Source of the DNA: Torymus aiolomorphi
Taxonomy: Eukaryota; Arthropoda; Insecta; Hymenoptera; Torymidae
NCBI GenBank assembly: GCA_036365515.1
Contig: CM070874.1
Span: 96,320,942-96,384,941 of the forward strand
Direction of reading: 5' to 3'
DNA: 64,000 nt
Part shown: piece after piece, positions 1 to 10,310 of the stretch
Numbering within the stretch: position 1 is the first letter of the stretch
Layout of the letters: each line of letters starts with the position of its first letter
The notes under the pieces: generated by a model
Database searches by the model: none
Told to the model about the DNA's origin: nothing
What the model saw: the letters and a program-made list of their open reading frames with translations, nothing else
Position numbers and translations under genes: made by a program

Positions 1-33
<33 letters not shown>

Positions 34-143
34 CCTGTAAAAAATTGAAATATAATTTTTTTGCTCTTAAAAGAACAGTTGAACATAATATATATTGAAT
101 AAATATTTTCAAATAATTTGCACCAATGTTTAAATAAAATTAG

Positions 144-209
144 GGCCCTGAAAAGGGCCAATTGGTTTTAGTCCTGAAAGGACTGTTTAATTTTGGCCCT
201 GAAAGGACC
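144..209 (-). terminator. Three tandem 3' stem-loops, one matching the histone mRNA stem-loop
   Basis: Read on the minus strand after the stop codon of copy 1. The distal element (144-159) is GGCCCTTTTCAGGGCC: a 6-bp stem with a TTTC loop, an exact fit to the metazoan replication-dependent histone 3' stem-loop consensus. The two nearer the stop (170-184 and 195-209) are 6-bp stems with TTC loops, the nearest including one G-T pair. All three are kept in every copy, about 82-67, 56-42 and 31-17 nt downstream of the stop. I see no convincing purine-rich histone downstream element. An ATTAAA overlapping the stop (221-226) could serve as a poly(A) signal instead. The match is direct; use in 3' processing is inference. 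Confidence 0.7.
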
Positions 210-225
210 GATTGAATTTTTTTAA

Positions 226-891
226 TTAAAAAAGCCGCCGTCGTACTCCGTCTATGTCTTGCTGACGTCGCCTTGATGGAAGTTTTTCCAAAATCATAAC
301 GTCTTCTTCATCTTCTTCAGTGAGGTCGATAATTACAACCGGAGTGCAATCCATCACCTCGACCTCGCCGCAGCGTATATCTTCTGCGGGGACTTCATAA
401 TATAACTGCTCTACGGGATCGTATAGCAGTATATTATCCGGTGACGCTATTTGTAGGGCAGAAGAGGATGAAGAAGACGGTGGAGGACTAAGCGAGTCCT
501 GAACTTCAATCGATGAGTTGGCTCCCTCAAACATCAACAGCCACACATCGAATGACATAGGCGCTGGCGGAGATGGCGGTAGCGATGGCACTGCGAAACC
601 CAATGGTGGTGCCAATTGAGGAGACGGCGTCGATGATGAAGACGGCATGGGCAGCTGGAGAATCTCATCGTAAAAACGAAGAGGCGATGATGGTGGCGGT
701 GGAGATGACGGTGTTGGTGAAACCAATACCTCTTCGCTTCGCTGCCGCTGCACTAGAGAAAATGATGGAGAGGAAATCAGTGGCTGATCTATCACAATCT
801 CCTCGCCCCAGTCCTCCTGTAGAGCCGCTAGCTGCCTCCGGATCATCTCCTGAATATCTTCTGCGTTGCACTCTTTCACGATGAAATCCAT
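226..891 (-). CDS. Array copy 1: 221-residue cell-cycle-hub-like protein
   Basis: I do not recognise a named family. Visible parts, numbered on the copy consensus: an amphipathic N-terminal helix (about 10-28), a Ser/Pro-rich region (40-150) with many SP/TP sites, LLYD (155-158), IRCGE (172-176), a hydrophobic core IIDLT followed by acidic residues (185-197), a basic stretch SRRR (206-209) and the C-terminal RRRLF (217-221). IxCxE is a retinoblastoma-binding type motif, IIDLT plus acid is a classic SUMO-interaction motif, and RxLF is a cyclin-docking motif. Together they resemble small DNA-virus hub proteins such as E1A and E7. This is similarity in motif content, not shown homology. The ATG lies 20 nt after the predicted initiator. 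Copy-specific residues are L38, L97 and V186. It could instead be a host low-complexity protein. Confidence 0.85.
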   Translation of the reverse strand: MDFIVKECNAEDIQEMIRRQLAALQEDWGEEIVIDQPLISSPSFSLVQRQRSEEVLVSPTPSSPPPPSSPLRFYDEILQLPMPSSSSTPSPQLAPPLGFAVPSLPPSPPAPMSFDVWLLMFEGANSSIEVQDSLSPPPSSSSSSALQIASPDNILLYDPVEQLYYEVPAEDIRCGEVEVMDCTPVVIIDLTEEDEEDVMILEKLPSRRRQQDIDGVRRRLF

Positions 892-910
892 TTCAAAGCT
901 GAATTTTGAG

Positions 911-997
911 TGAGTTCGATGCGCTGAAGCATCGTACTTTTATAGTCCACGAGTCGCCGCCGCGGCCGCTCGAGCGCGCTCATTGGTCGCGAATTGG
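911..997 (-). promoter_or_regulatory. Core promoter of the array gene (copy 1; repeated in every complete unit)
   Basis: On the minus strand there are two CCAAT boxes (993-997 and 982-986) separated by TTCGCGA, then a GC-rich block, TATAAAAG (944-937) and an initiator whose A is at 911 (TCACTC here, TCATTC in several copies), exactly 33 nt after the TATA start. The leader to the ATG is about 20 nt. The TTCGCG core between the CCAAT boxes loosely resembles an E2F site. The same block lies 46-106 nt upstream of the ATG in the other copies. Confidence 0.75.
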
Positions 998-1027
998 TAG
1001 AAGGGGAAGCAGTTGCTGTCAGCACCG

Positions 1028-1030
<3 letters not shown>

Positions 1031-1107
<77 letters not shown>
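1031..1107. repeat. TG microsatellite between array units
   Basis: (TG)n with one GGG interruption. Equivalent tracts end every unit upstream of the promoter, for example near 2109-2238, 3240-3307, 4306-4376, 5379-5434, 6438-6504, 7510-7555, 8557-8667, 30475-30574, 31580-31680, 32686-32763, 33768-33857, 34863-34937, 35942-36012 and 37018-37099. They vary in length and are the main source of unit length differences. Reading frames through them (poly Cys-Val or His-Thr) are not genes. Confidence 0.97.
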
Positions 1108-1111
<4 letters not shown>

Positions 1112-1304
1112 CCTGTAAAAAATTGAAATATAATTTTTTTTGCTCTTAAAAGAACAGTTGAACATAATATATATTGAATAAATATTTTCAAATAATTTGC
1201 ACCAATGTTTAAATAAAATTAGGGCCCTGAAAAGGGCCAATTGGTTTTAGTCCTGAAAGGACTGTTTAATTTTGGCCCTGAAAGGACCGATTGAATTTTT
1301 TTAA

Positions 1305-1970
1305 TTAAAAAAGCCGCCGTCGTACTCCGTCTATGTCTTGCTGACGTCGCCTTGATGGAAGTTTTTCCAAAATCATAACGTCTTCTTCATCTTCTTCAGT
1401 GAGGTCGATAATTTCAACCGGAGTGCAATCCATCACCTCGACCTCGCCGCAGCGTATATCTTCTGCGGGGACTTCATAATATAACTGCTCTACGGGATCG
1501 TATAGCAGTATATTATCCGGTGACGCTATTTGTAGGGCAGAAGAGGATGAAGAAGACGGTGGAGGACTAAGCGAGTCCTGAACTTCAATCGATGAGTTGG
1601 CTCCCGCAAACATCAACAGCCACACATCGAATGTCATAGGCGCTGGCGGAGATGGCGGTAGCGATGGCACTGCGAAACCCAATGGTGGTGCCAATTGAGG
1701 AGACGGCGTCGATGATGAAGACGGCATGGGCAGCTGGAGAATCTCATCGTAAAAACGAAGAGGCGATGATGGTGGCGGTGGAGATGACGGTGTTGGTGAA
1801 ACCAATACCTCTTCGTATCGCTGCCGCTGCACTAGAGAAAATGATGGAGAGGAAATCGGTGGCTGATCTATCACAATCTCCTCGCCCCAGTCCTCCTGTA
1901 GAGCCGCTAGCTGCCTCCGGATCATCTCCTGAATATCTTCTGCGTTGCACTCTTTCACGATGAAATCCAT
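1305..1970 (-). CDS. Array copy 2: 221-residue hub-like protein
   Basis: Full-length copy with all motifs intact (IRCGE, IIDLTEED, RRRLF). Own residues are Y52, T113 and A122; it shares L97 with copies 1, 8 and 9. The canonical stem-loop is at 1223-1238 and TATAAAAG is 46 nt upstream of the ATG. Confidence 0.85.
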   Translation of the reverse strand: MDFIVKECNAEDIQEMIRRQLAALQEDWGEEIVIDQPPISSPSFSLVQRQRYEEVLVSPTPSSPPPPSSPLRFYDEILQLPMPSSSSTPSPQLAPPLGFAVPSLPPSPPAPMTFDVWLLMFAGANSSIEVQDSLSPPPSSSSSSALQIASPDNILLYDPVEQLYYEVPAEDIRCGEVEVMDCTPVEIIDLTEEDEEDVMILEKLPSRRRQQDIDGVRRRLF

Positions 1971-2107
1971 TTCAAAGCTGAATTTTGAGTGAGTTCGATG
2001 CGCTGAAGCATCGTACTTTTATAGTCCACGAGTCGCCGCCGCGGCCGCTCGAGCGCGCTCATTGGTCGCGAATTGGTAGAAGGGGAAGCAGTTGCTGTCA
2101 GCACCGC

Positions 2108-2242
<135 letters not shown>

Positions 2243-2435
2243 CCTGTAAAAAATTGAAATATAATTTTTTTTGCTCTTAAAAGAACAGTTGAACATAATA
2301 TATATTGAATAAATATTTTCAAATAATTTGCACCAATGTTTAAATAAAATTAGGGCCCTGAAAAGGGCCAATTGGTTTTAGTCCTGAAAGGACTGTTTAA
2401 TTTTGGCCCTGAAAGGACCGATTGAATTTTTTTAA

Positions 2436-3101
2436 TTAAAAAAGCCGCCGTCGTACTCCGTCTATGTCTTGCTGACGTCGCCTTGATGGAAGTTTTTCCA
2501 AAATCATAACGTCTTCTTCATCTTCTTCAGTGAGGTCGATAATTTCAACGGGAGTGCAATCCATCACCTCGACCTCGCCGCAGCGTATATCTTCTGCGGG
2601 GACTTCATAATATAACTGCTCTACGGGATCGTATAGCAGTATATTATCCGGTGACGCTATTTGTAGGGCAGAAGAGGATGAAGAAGACGGTGAAGGACTA
2701 AGCAAGTCCTGAACTTCAATCGATGAGTTGGCTCCCTCAAACATCAACAGCCACACATCGAATGACATAGGCGCTGGCAGAGATGGCGGTAGCGATGGCA
2801 CTGCGAAACCGAATGGTGGTGCCAATTGAGGAGACGGCGTCGATGATGAAGACGGCATGGGCAGCTGGAGAATCTCATCGTAAAAACGAAGAGGTGATGA
2901 TGGTGGCGGTGGAGATGACGGTGTTGGTGAAACCAATACCTCTTCGCTTCGCTGCCGCTGCACTAGAGAAAATGATGGAGAGGAAATCGGTGGCTGATCT
3001 ATCACAATCTCCTCGCCCCAGTCCTCCTGTAGAGCCGCTAGCTGCCTCCGGATCATCTCCTGAATATCTTCTGCGTTGCACTCTTTCACGATGAAATCCA
3101 T
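2436..3101 (-). CDS. Array copy 3: 221-residue hub-like protein
   Basis: Full-length, motifs intact. Distinctive residues are L108, L133 and S137. L108 and L133 recur only in copy 5, one sign that a two-unit block was duplicated. The upstream TG tract (from about 3240) is short. Confidence 0.85.
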   Translation of the reverse strand: MDFIVKECNAEDIQEMIRRQLAALQEDWGEEIVIDQPPISSPSFSLVQRQRSEEVLVSPTPSSPPPPSSPLRFYDEILQLPMPSSSSTPSPQLAPPFGFAVPSLPPSLPAPMSFDVWLLMFEGANSSIEVQDLLSPSPSSSSSSALQIASPDNILLYDPVEQLYYEVPAEDIRCGEVEVMDCTPVEIIDLTEEDEEDVMILEKLPSRRRQQDIDGVRRRLF

Positions 3102-3238
3102 TTCAAAGCTGAATTTTGAATGAGTTCGATGCGCTGAAGCATCGTACTTTTATAGTCCACGAGTCGCCGCCGCGGCCGCTCGAGCGCGCTCATTGGTCGC
3201 GAATTGGTAGAAGGGGAAGCAGTTGCTGTCAGCACCGC

Positions 3239-3311
<73 letters not shown>

Positions 3312-3504
3312 CCTGTAAAAAATTGAAATATAATTTTTTTTGCTCTTAAAAGAACAGTTGAACATAATATATATTGAATAAATATTTTCAAATAATTTGC
3401 ACCAATGTTTAAATAAAATTAGGGCCCTGAAAAGGGCCAATTGGTTTTAGTCCTGAAAGGACTGTTTAATTTTGGCCCTGAAAGGACCGATTGAATTTTT
3501 TTAA

Positions 3505-4170
3505 TTAAAAAAGCCGCCGTCGTACTCCGTCTATGTCTTGCTGACGTCGCCTTGATGGAAGTTTTTCCAAAATCATAACGTCTTCTTCATCTTCTTCAGT
3601 GAGGTCGATAATTTCAACCGGAGTGCAATCCATCACCTCGACCTCGCCGCAGCGTATATCTTCTGCGGGGACTTCATAATATAACTGCTCTACGGGATCG
3701 TATAGCAGTATATTATCCGGTGACGCTATTTGTAGGGCAGAAGAGGATGAAGAAGACGGTGGAGGACTAAGCGAGTCCTGAACTTCAATCGATGAGTTGG
3801 CTCCCTCAAACATCAACAGCCACACATCGAATGACATAGGCGCTGGCGGAGATGGCGGTAGCGATGGCACTGCGAAACCGAATGGTGGTGCCAATTGAGG
3901 AGACGGCGTCGATGATGAAGACGGCATGGGCAGCTGGAGAATCTCATCGTAAAAACGAAGAGGTGATGATGGTGGCAGTGGAGATGACGGTGTTGGTGAA
4001 ACCAATACCTCTTCGCTTCGCTGCCGCTGCACTAGAGAAAATGATGGAGAGGAAATCGGTGGCTGATCTATCACAATCTCCTCGCCCCAGTCCTCCTGTA
4101 GAGCCGCTAGCTGCCTCCGGATCATCTCCTGAATATCTTCTGCGTTGCACTCTTTCACGATGAAATCCAT
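3505..4170 (-). CDS. Array copy 4: 221-residue hub-like protein
   Basis: Full-length, motifs intact. It carries L65, shared with copies 6 and 7, whose predicted proteins are identical to this one. Its promoter also shares a C-to-T change next to the TATA box with copies 6 and 7. The TG tract upstream has a TGTTGT interruption. Confidence 0.85.
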   Translation of the reverse strand: MDFIVKECNAEDIQEMIRRQLAALQEDWGEEIVIDQPPISSPSFSLVQRQRSEEVLVSPTPSSPLPPSSPLRFYDEILQLPMPSSSSTPSPQLAPPFGFAVPSLPPSPPAPMSFDVWLLMFEGANSSIEVQDSLSPPPSSSSSSALQIASPDNILLYDPVEQLYYEVPAEDIRCGEVEVMDCTPVEIIDLTEEDEEDVMILEKLPSRRRQQDIDGVRRRLF

Positions 4171-4304
4171 TTCAAAGCTGAATTTTGAATGAGTTCGATG
4201 CGCTGAAGCATTGTACTTTTATAGTCCACGAGTCGCCGCCGCGGCCGCTCGAGCGCGCTCATTGGTCGCGAATTGGTAGAAGGGAAGCAGTTGCTGTCAG
4301 CACC

Positions 4305-4359
<55 letters not shown>

Positions 4360-4572
4360 GTGTGTGTGTGTGTGTGAAAGCCTGTAAAAAATTGAAATAT
4401 AATTTTTTTGCTCTTAAAAGAACAGTTGAACATAATATATATTGAATAAATATTTTCAAATAATTTGCACCAATGTTTAAATAAAATTAGGGCCCTGAAA
4501 AGGGCCAATTGGTTTTAGTCCTGAAAGGACTGTTTAATTTTGGCCCTGAAAGGACCGATTGAATTTTTTTAA

Positions 4573-5238
4573 TTAAAAAAGCCGCCGTCGTACTCCGTCT
4601 ATGTCTTGCTGACGTCGCCTTGATGGAAGTTTTTCCAAAATCATAACGTCTTCTTCATCTTCTTCAGTGAGGTCGATAATTTCAACGGGAGTGCAATCCA
4701 TCACCTCGACCTCGCCGCAGCGTATATCTTCTGCGGGGACTTCATAATATAACTGCTCTACGGGATCGTATAGCAGTATATTATCCGGTGACGCTATTTG
4801 TAGGGCAGAAGAGGATGAAGAAGACGGTGGAGGACTAAGCAAGTCCTGAACTTCAATCGATGAGTTGGCTCCCTCAAACATCAACAGCCACACATCGAAT
4901 GACATAGGCGCTGGCAGAGATGGCGGTAGCGATGGCACTGCGAAACCGAATGGTGGTGCCAATTGAGGAGACGGCGTCGATGATGAAGACGGCATGGGCA
5001 GCTGGAGAATCTCATCGTAAAAACGAAGAGGTGATGATGGTGGCGGTGGAGATGACGGTGTTGGTGAAACCAATACCTCTTCGCTTCGCTGCCGCTGCAC
5101 TAGAGAAAATGATGGAGAGGAAATCGGTGGCTGATCTATCACAATCTCCTCGCCCCAGTCCTCCTGTAGAGCCGCTAGCTGCCTCCGGATCATCTCCTGA
5201 ATATCTTCTGCGTTGCACTCTTTCACGATGAAATCCAT
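4573..5238 (-). CDS. Array copy 5: 221-residue hub-like protein
   Basis: Full-length, motifs intact. It has the L108 and L133 pair of copy 3 but keeps P137. It has the TATA-proximal C of copy 3 rather than the T of copies 4, 6 and 7. Confidence 0.85.
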   Translation of the reverse strand: MDFIVKECNAEDIQEMIRRQLAALQEDWGEEIVIDQPPISSPSFSLVQRQRSEEVLVSPTPSSPPPPSSPLRFYDEILQLPMPSSSSTPSPQLAPPFGFAVPSLPPSLPAPMSFDVWLLMFEGANSSIEVQDLLSPPPSSSSSSALQIASPDNILLYDPVEQLYYEVPAEDIRCGEVEVMDCTPVEIIDLTEEDEEDVMILEKLPSRRRQQDIDGVRRRLF

Positions 5239-5375
5239 TTCAAAGCTGAATTTTGAATGAGTTCGATGCGCTGAAGCATCGTACTTTTATAGTCCACGAG
5301 TCGCCGCCGCGGCCGCTCGAGCGCGCTCATTGGTCGCGAATTGGTAGAAGGGGAAGCAGTTGCTGTCAGCACCGC

Positions 5376-5438
<63 letters not shown>

Positions 5439-5631
5439 CCTGTAAAAAATTGAAATATAATTTTTTTTGCTCTTAAAAGAACAGTTGAACATAATATATA
5501 TTGAATAAATATTTTCAAATAATTTGCACCAATGTTTAAATAAAATTAGGGCCCTGAAAAGGGCCAATTGGTTTTAGTCCTGAAAGGACTGTTTAATTTT
5601 GGCCCTGAAAGGACCGATTGAATTTTTTTAA

Positions 5632-6297
5632 TTAAAAAAGCCGCCGTCGTACTCCGTCTATGTCTTGCTGACGTCGCCTTGATGGAAGTTTTTCCAAAAT
5701 CATAACGTCTTCTTCATCTTCTTCAGTGAGGTCGATAATTTCAACCGGAGTGCAATCCATCACCTCGACCTCGCCGCAGCGTATATCTTCTGCGGGGACT
5801 TCATAATATAACTGCTCTACGGGATCGTATAGCAGTATATTATCCGGTGACGCTATTTGTAGGGCAGAAGAGGATGAAGAAGACGGTGGAGGACTAAGCG
5901 AGTCCTGAACTTCAATCGATGAGTTGGCTCCCTCAAACATCAACAGCCACACATCGAATGACATAGGCGCTGGCGGAGATGGCGGTAGCGATGGCACTGC
6001 GAAACCGAATGGTGGTGCCAATTGAGGAGACGGCGTCGATGATGAAGACGGCATGGGCAGCTGGAGAATCTCATCGTAAAAACGAAGAGGTGATGATGGT
6101 GGCAGTGGAGATGACGGTGTTGGTGAAACCAATACCTCTTCGCTTCGCTGCCGCTGCACTAGAGAAAATGATGGAGAGGAAATCGGTGGCTGATCTATCA
6201 CAATCTCCTCGCCCCAGTCCTCCTGTAGAGCCGCTAGCTGCCTCCGGATCATCTCCTGAATATCTTCTGCGTTGCACTCTTTCACGATGAAATCCAT
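5632..6297 (-). CDS. Array copy 6: 221-residue hub-like protein
   Basis: Full-length; predicted protein identical to copies 4 and 7 (L65). Copies 5-6 look like a duplicate of copies 3-4. Confidence 0.85.
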   Translation of the reverse strand: MDFIVKECNAEDIQEMIRRQLAALQEDWGEEIVIDQPPISSPSFSLVQRQRSEEVLVSPTPSSPLPPSSPLRFYDEILQLPMPSSSSTPSPQLAPPFGFAVPSLPPSPPAPMSFDVWLLMFEGANSSIEVQDSLSPPPSSSSSSALQIASPDNILLYDPVEQLYYEVPAEDIRCGEVEVMDCTPVEIIDLTEEDEEDVMILEKLPSRRRQQDIDGVRRRLF

Positions 6298-6433
6298 TTC
6301 AAAGCTGAATTTTGAATGAGTTCGATGCGCTGAAGCATTGTACTTTTATAGTCCACGAGTCGCCGCCGCGGCCGCTCGAGCGCGCTCATTGGTCGCGAAT
6401 TGGTAGAAGGGGAAGCAGTTGCTGTCAGCACCG

Positions 6434-6509
<76 letters not shown>

Positions 6510-6702
6510 CCTGTAAAAAATTGAAATATAATTTTTTTTGCTCTTAAAAGAACAGTTGAACATAATATATATTGAATAAATATTTTCAAATAATTTGCAC
6601 CAATGTTTAAATAAAATTAGGGCCCTGAAAAGGGCCAATTGGTTTTAGTCCTGAAAGGACTGTTTAATTTTGGCCCTGAAAGGACCGATTGAATTTTTTT
6701 AA

Positions 6703-7368
6703 TTAAAAAAGCCGCCGTCGTACTCCGTCTATGTCTTGCTGACGTCGCCTTGATGGAAGTTTTTCCAAAATCATAACGTCTTCTTCATCTTCTTCAGTGA
6801 GGTCGATAATTTCAACCGGAGTGCAATCCATCACCTCGACCTCGCCGCAGCGTATATCTTCTGCGGGGACTTCATAATATAACTGCTCTACGGGATCGTA
6901 TAGCAGTATATTATCCGGTGACGCTATTTGTAGGGCAGAAGAGGATGAAGAAGACGGTGGAGGACTAAGCGAGTCCTGAACTTCAATCGATGAGTTGGCT
7001 CCCTCAAACATCAACAGCCACACATCGAATGACATAGGCGCTGGCGGAGATGGCGGTAGCGATGGCACTGCGAAACCGAATGGTGGTGCCAATTGAGGAG
7101 ACGGCGTCGATGATGAAGACGGCATGGGCAGCTGGAGAATCTCATCGTAAAAACGAAGAGGTGATGATGGTGGCAGTGGAGATGACGGTGTTGGTGAAAC
7201 CAATACCTCTTCGCTTCGCTGCCGCTGCACTAGAGAAAATGATGGAGAGGAAATCGGTGGCTGATCTATCACAATCTCCTCGCCCCAGTCCTCCTGTAGA
7301 GCCGCTAGCTGCCTCCGGATCATCTCCTGAATATCTTCTGCGTTGCACTCTTTCACGATGAAATCCAT
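6703..7368 (-). CDS. Array copy 7: 221-residue hub-like protein
   Basis: Full-length; predicted protein identical to copies 4 and 6, with the same TATA-proximal T. It has the shortest TG tract in the window upstream (about 7510-7555). Confidence 0.85.
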   Translation of the reverse strand: MDFIVKECNAEDIQEMIRRQLAALQEDWGEEIVIDQPPISSPSFSLVQRQRSEEVLVSPTPSSPLPPSSPLRFYDEILQLPMPSSSSTPSPQLAPPFGFAVPSLPPSPPAPMSFDVWLLMFEGANSSIEVQDSLSPPPSSSSSSALQIASPDNILLYDPVEQLYYEVPAEDIRCGEVEVMDCTPVEIIDLTEEDEEDVMILEKLPSRRRQQDIDGVRRRLF

Positions 7369-7504
7369 TTCAAAGCTGAATTTTGAATGAGTTCGATGCG
7401 CTGAAGCATTGTACTTTTATAGTCCACGAGTCGCCGCCGCGGCCGCTCGAGCGCGCTCATTGGTCGCGAATTGGTAGAAGGGGAAGCAGTTGCTGTCAGC
7501 ACCG

Positions 7505-7560
<56 letters not shown>

Positions 7561-7753
7561 CCTGTAAAAAATTGAAATATAATTTTTTTTGCTCTTAAAA
7601 GAACAGTTGAACATAATATATATTGAATAAATATTTTCAAATAATTTGCACCTATGTTTAAATAAAATTAGGGCCCTGAAAAGGGCCAATTGGTTTTAGT
7701 CCTGAAAGGACTGTTTAATTTTGGCCCTGAAAGGACCGATTGAATTTTTTTAA

Positions 7754-8419
7754 TTAAAAAAGCCGCCGTCGTACTCCGTCTATGTCTTGCTGACGTCGCC
7801 TTGATGGAAGTTTTTCCAAAATCATAACGTCTTCTTCATCTTCTTCAGTGAGGTCGATAATTTCAACCGGAGTGCAATCCATCACCTCGACCTCGCCGCA
7901 GCGTATATCTTCTGCGGGGACTTCATAATATAACTGCTGTACGGGATCGTATAGCAGTATATTATCCGGTGACGCTATTTGTAGGGCAGAAGAGGATGAA
8001 GAAGACGGTGGAGGACTAAGCGAGTCCTGAACTTCAATCGATGAGTTGGCTCCCTCAAACATCAACAGCCACACATCGAATGATATAGGCGCTGGCGGAG
8101 ATGGCGGTAGCGATGGCACTGCGAAACCCAATGGTGGTGCCAATTGAGGAGACGGCGTCGATGATGAAGACGGCATGGGCAGCTGGAGAATCTCATCGTA
8201 AAAACGAAGAGGTGATGATGGTGGCGGTGGAGATGACGGTGTTGGTGAAACCAATACCTCTTCGCTTCGCTGCCGCTGCACTAGAGAAAATGATGGAGAG
8301 GAAATAGGTGGCTGATCTATCACAATCTCCTCGCCCCAGTCCTCCTGTAGAGCCGCTAGCTGCCTCCGGATCATCTCCTGAATATCTTCTGCGTTGCACT
8401 CTTTCACGATGAAATCCAT
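7754..8419 (-). CDS. Array copy 8: 221-residue hub-like protein
   Basis: Full-length, motifs intact. Own residues are I112 and Q161, with L97 as in copies 1, 2 and 9. Q161 lies between the LLYD and IRCGE motifs. Confidence 0.85.
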   Translation of the reverse strand: MDFIVKECNAEDIQEMIRRQLAALQEDWGEEIVIDQPPISSPSFSLVQRQRSEEVLVSPTPSSPPPPSSPLRFYDEILQLPMPSSSSTPSPQLAPPLGFAVPSLPPSPPAPISFDVWLLMFEGANSSIEVQDSLSPPPSSSSSSALQIASPDNILLYDPVQQLYYEVPAEDIRCGEVEVMDCTPVEIIDLTEEDEEDVMILEKLPSRRRQQDIDGVRRRLF

Positions 8420-8554
8420 TTCAAAGCTGAATTTTGAATGAGTTCGATGCGCTGAAGCATCGTACTTTTATAGTCCACGAGTCGCCGCCGCGGCCGCTCG
8501 AGCGCGCTCATTGGTCGCGAATTGGTAGAAGGGGAAGCAGTTGCTGTCAGCACC

Positions 8555-8671
<117 letters not shown>

Positions 8672-8864
8672 CCTGTAAAAAATTGAAATATAATTTTTTT
8701 TGCTCTTAAAAGAACAGTTGAACATAATATATATTGAATAAATATTTTCAAATAATTTGCACCAATGTTTAAATAAAATTAGGGCCCTGAAAAGGGCCAA
8801 TTGGTTTTAGTCCTGAAAGGACTGTTTAATTTTGGCCCTGAAAGGACCGATTGAATTTTTTTAA

Positions 8865-9268
8865 TTAAAAAAGCCGCCGTCGTACTCCGTCTATGTCTTG
8901 CTGACGTCGCCTTGATGGAAGTTTTTCCAAAATCATAACGTCTTCTTCATCTTCTTCAGTGAGGTCGATAATTTCAACCGGAGTGCAATCCATCGCCTCG
9001 ACCTCGCCGCAGCGTATATCTTCTGCGGGGACTTCATAATATAACTGCTCTACGGGATCGTATAGCAGTATATTATCCGGTGACGCTATTTGTAGGGCAG
9101 AAGAGGATGAAGAAGACGGTGGAGGACTAAGCGAGTCCTGAACTTCAATCGATGAGTTGGCTCCCTCAAACATCAACAGCCACACATCGAATGACATAGG
9201 CGCTGGCGGAGATGGCGGTAGCGATGGCACTGCGAAACCCAATGGTGGTGCCAATTGAGGAGATGGCG
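8865..9268 (-). pseudogene. Array copy 9, C-terminal part (split by transposon)
   Basis: The last 134 codons or so of the array gene, ending at the target duplication of the 20.8 kb transposon. The matching N-terminal part is at 30069-30335. It carries A179 and a C-to-T change that alters the target duplication to TGGCG. An open frame runs from the transposon terminal repeat into this fragment, but it has no promoter and is not a gene. The stem-loops and stop are intact. Confidence 0.95.
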
Positions 9269-10310
9269 CACAGTGGGCTAAAACCCGATTTTTTTTTTCA
9301 AAATAAAATAACTCCACACAGAAGCCACCGATTTGGATGATTTTTGTTTCTACTTATAGCAAATTAAATGTAGATTAGAGGAAAAATAAAGAAAATTGTT
9401 AAATAAATTTTTATAACCTCCAAATTCGACAAGAAACATAGGTTTTTTTCTAAATTTTGTAGAAAACCGTATTTAAGTTTTAGAAAAATGATTCTTTTTG
9501 GGATAAATGTTGCCTCCTCTGTACATCCATACATAATATATAACCTCTATACCTGTGAACCATAACCTAACAACTTGAAGATGAATACTTCGCCGCAAAG
9601 TCAGGTTAATATGATAATCTGTAATGCACTATAACTTTGTAAAGTATTTATGACAAAATAAGTGATCTGTAACATTACAAACTTTTAATGACCATAACCT
9701 AAACCTTTTTAGAGATTAGCTTATTATTTTGATTTAGAAAAAAAGTAATTCCACACAGAAACCACCGATTCGGATGATTTTTGTTTGTACTTATAGCTAA
9801 TTAAATGTAGATTAGGGGAAAAGTGAAGAGTATTGTCAAATCAATTATTATAACCTCCAAACTCTACAAGAAACATAGGTATTTTTCAAAATTTTGTAGG
9901 AAACCGTATTTAAGTTTCAGAAAAATGTTTCTTTTTAGGAAAAATGTTGCCTCCTGAGTTCATCCATGTATAATATATAACCCCTACACCTGTGAACCAT
10001 AACCTAAACACCTTGCAGATGAATACTTCGCCACAAAGTCACGTTAATACGATAATCTGTAATGAACTATGACTTTGTAAGGTATTTATGACAAAATAAG
10101 TGATCTGTAACATTAAAAACTTATAATGACCATAACCTAAACCATTTTACAAATTAGCTTATTATTTTTATTTAGAAAAAAAGTAATTCCACACAGAAAC
10201 CACCAATTCGGATGATTTTTTTTTACTTATAGCTAATTGAATGTAGATTAGAGGAAAAATAAAGACTATTGTCAAATCAATTATTATAACCTCCAAGCTG
10301 TATATAGTAG
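9269..10310 (+). repeat. Left terminal repeat array of the Transib-like element
   Basis: About 2.3 tandem copies of a 440-bp unit. Copies begin near 9297, 9744 and 10185 at the phrase ACTCCACACAG or ATTCCACACAG. Each contains CACCGATTCGGATGATTTTTG, CCATAACCTAAA and ACTTCGCC. The same unit is repeated in inverse orientation at the right end. Such subterminal repeats may be transposase binding sites, which is inference. Confidence 0.85.

Noticed and set aside
144..209. Array units as histone genes
   Set aside because: Only the 3' stem-loop resembles histone genes; the protein is acidic and Ser/Pro-rich with no histone fold.
573..884. Plus-strand 103-codon frame antisense to the array gene, present in most copies
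   Set aside because: It is open because the copies are nearly identical and the coding strand is biased. It shows no domain, and its codon pattern mirrors the real gene. The 68-codon minus frame beside it is also a shadow.
906..1240. Frames through TG tracts (poly Cys-Val, poly His-Thr) and CT tracts (poly Ser-Leu, Arg-Glu)
   Set aside because: Products of dinucleotide repeats with no stops; lengths change with the repeat count.
9269..9300. Full 12/23 recombination signal at the transposon ends
   Set aside because: The heptamer is exact, but I see no nonamer at a 12- or 23-bp spacing.
8865..9317. Open frames at 8865-9317 and 29997-30335 as separate genes
   Set aside because: They are halves of array copy 9 reading into the transposon terminal repeats.
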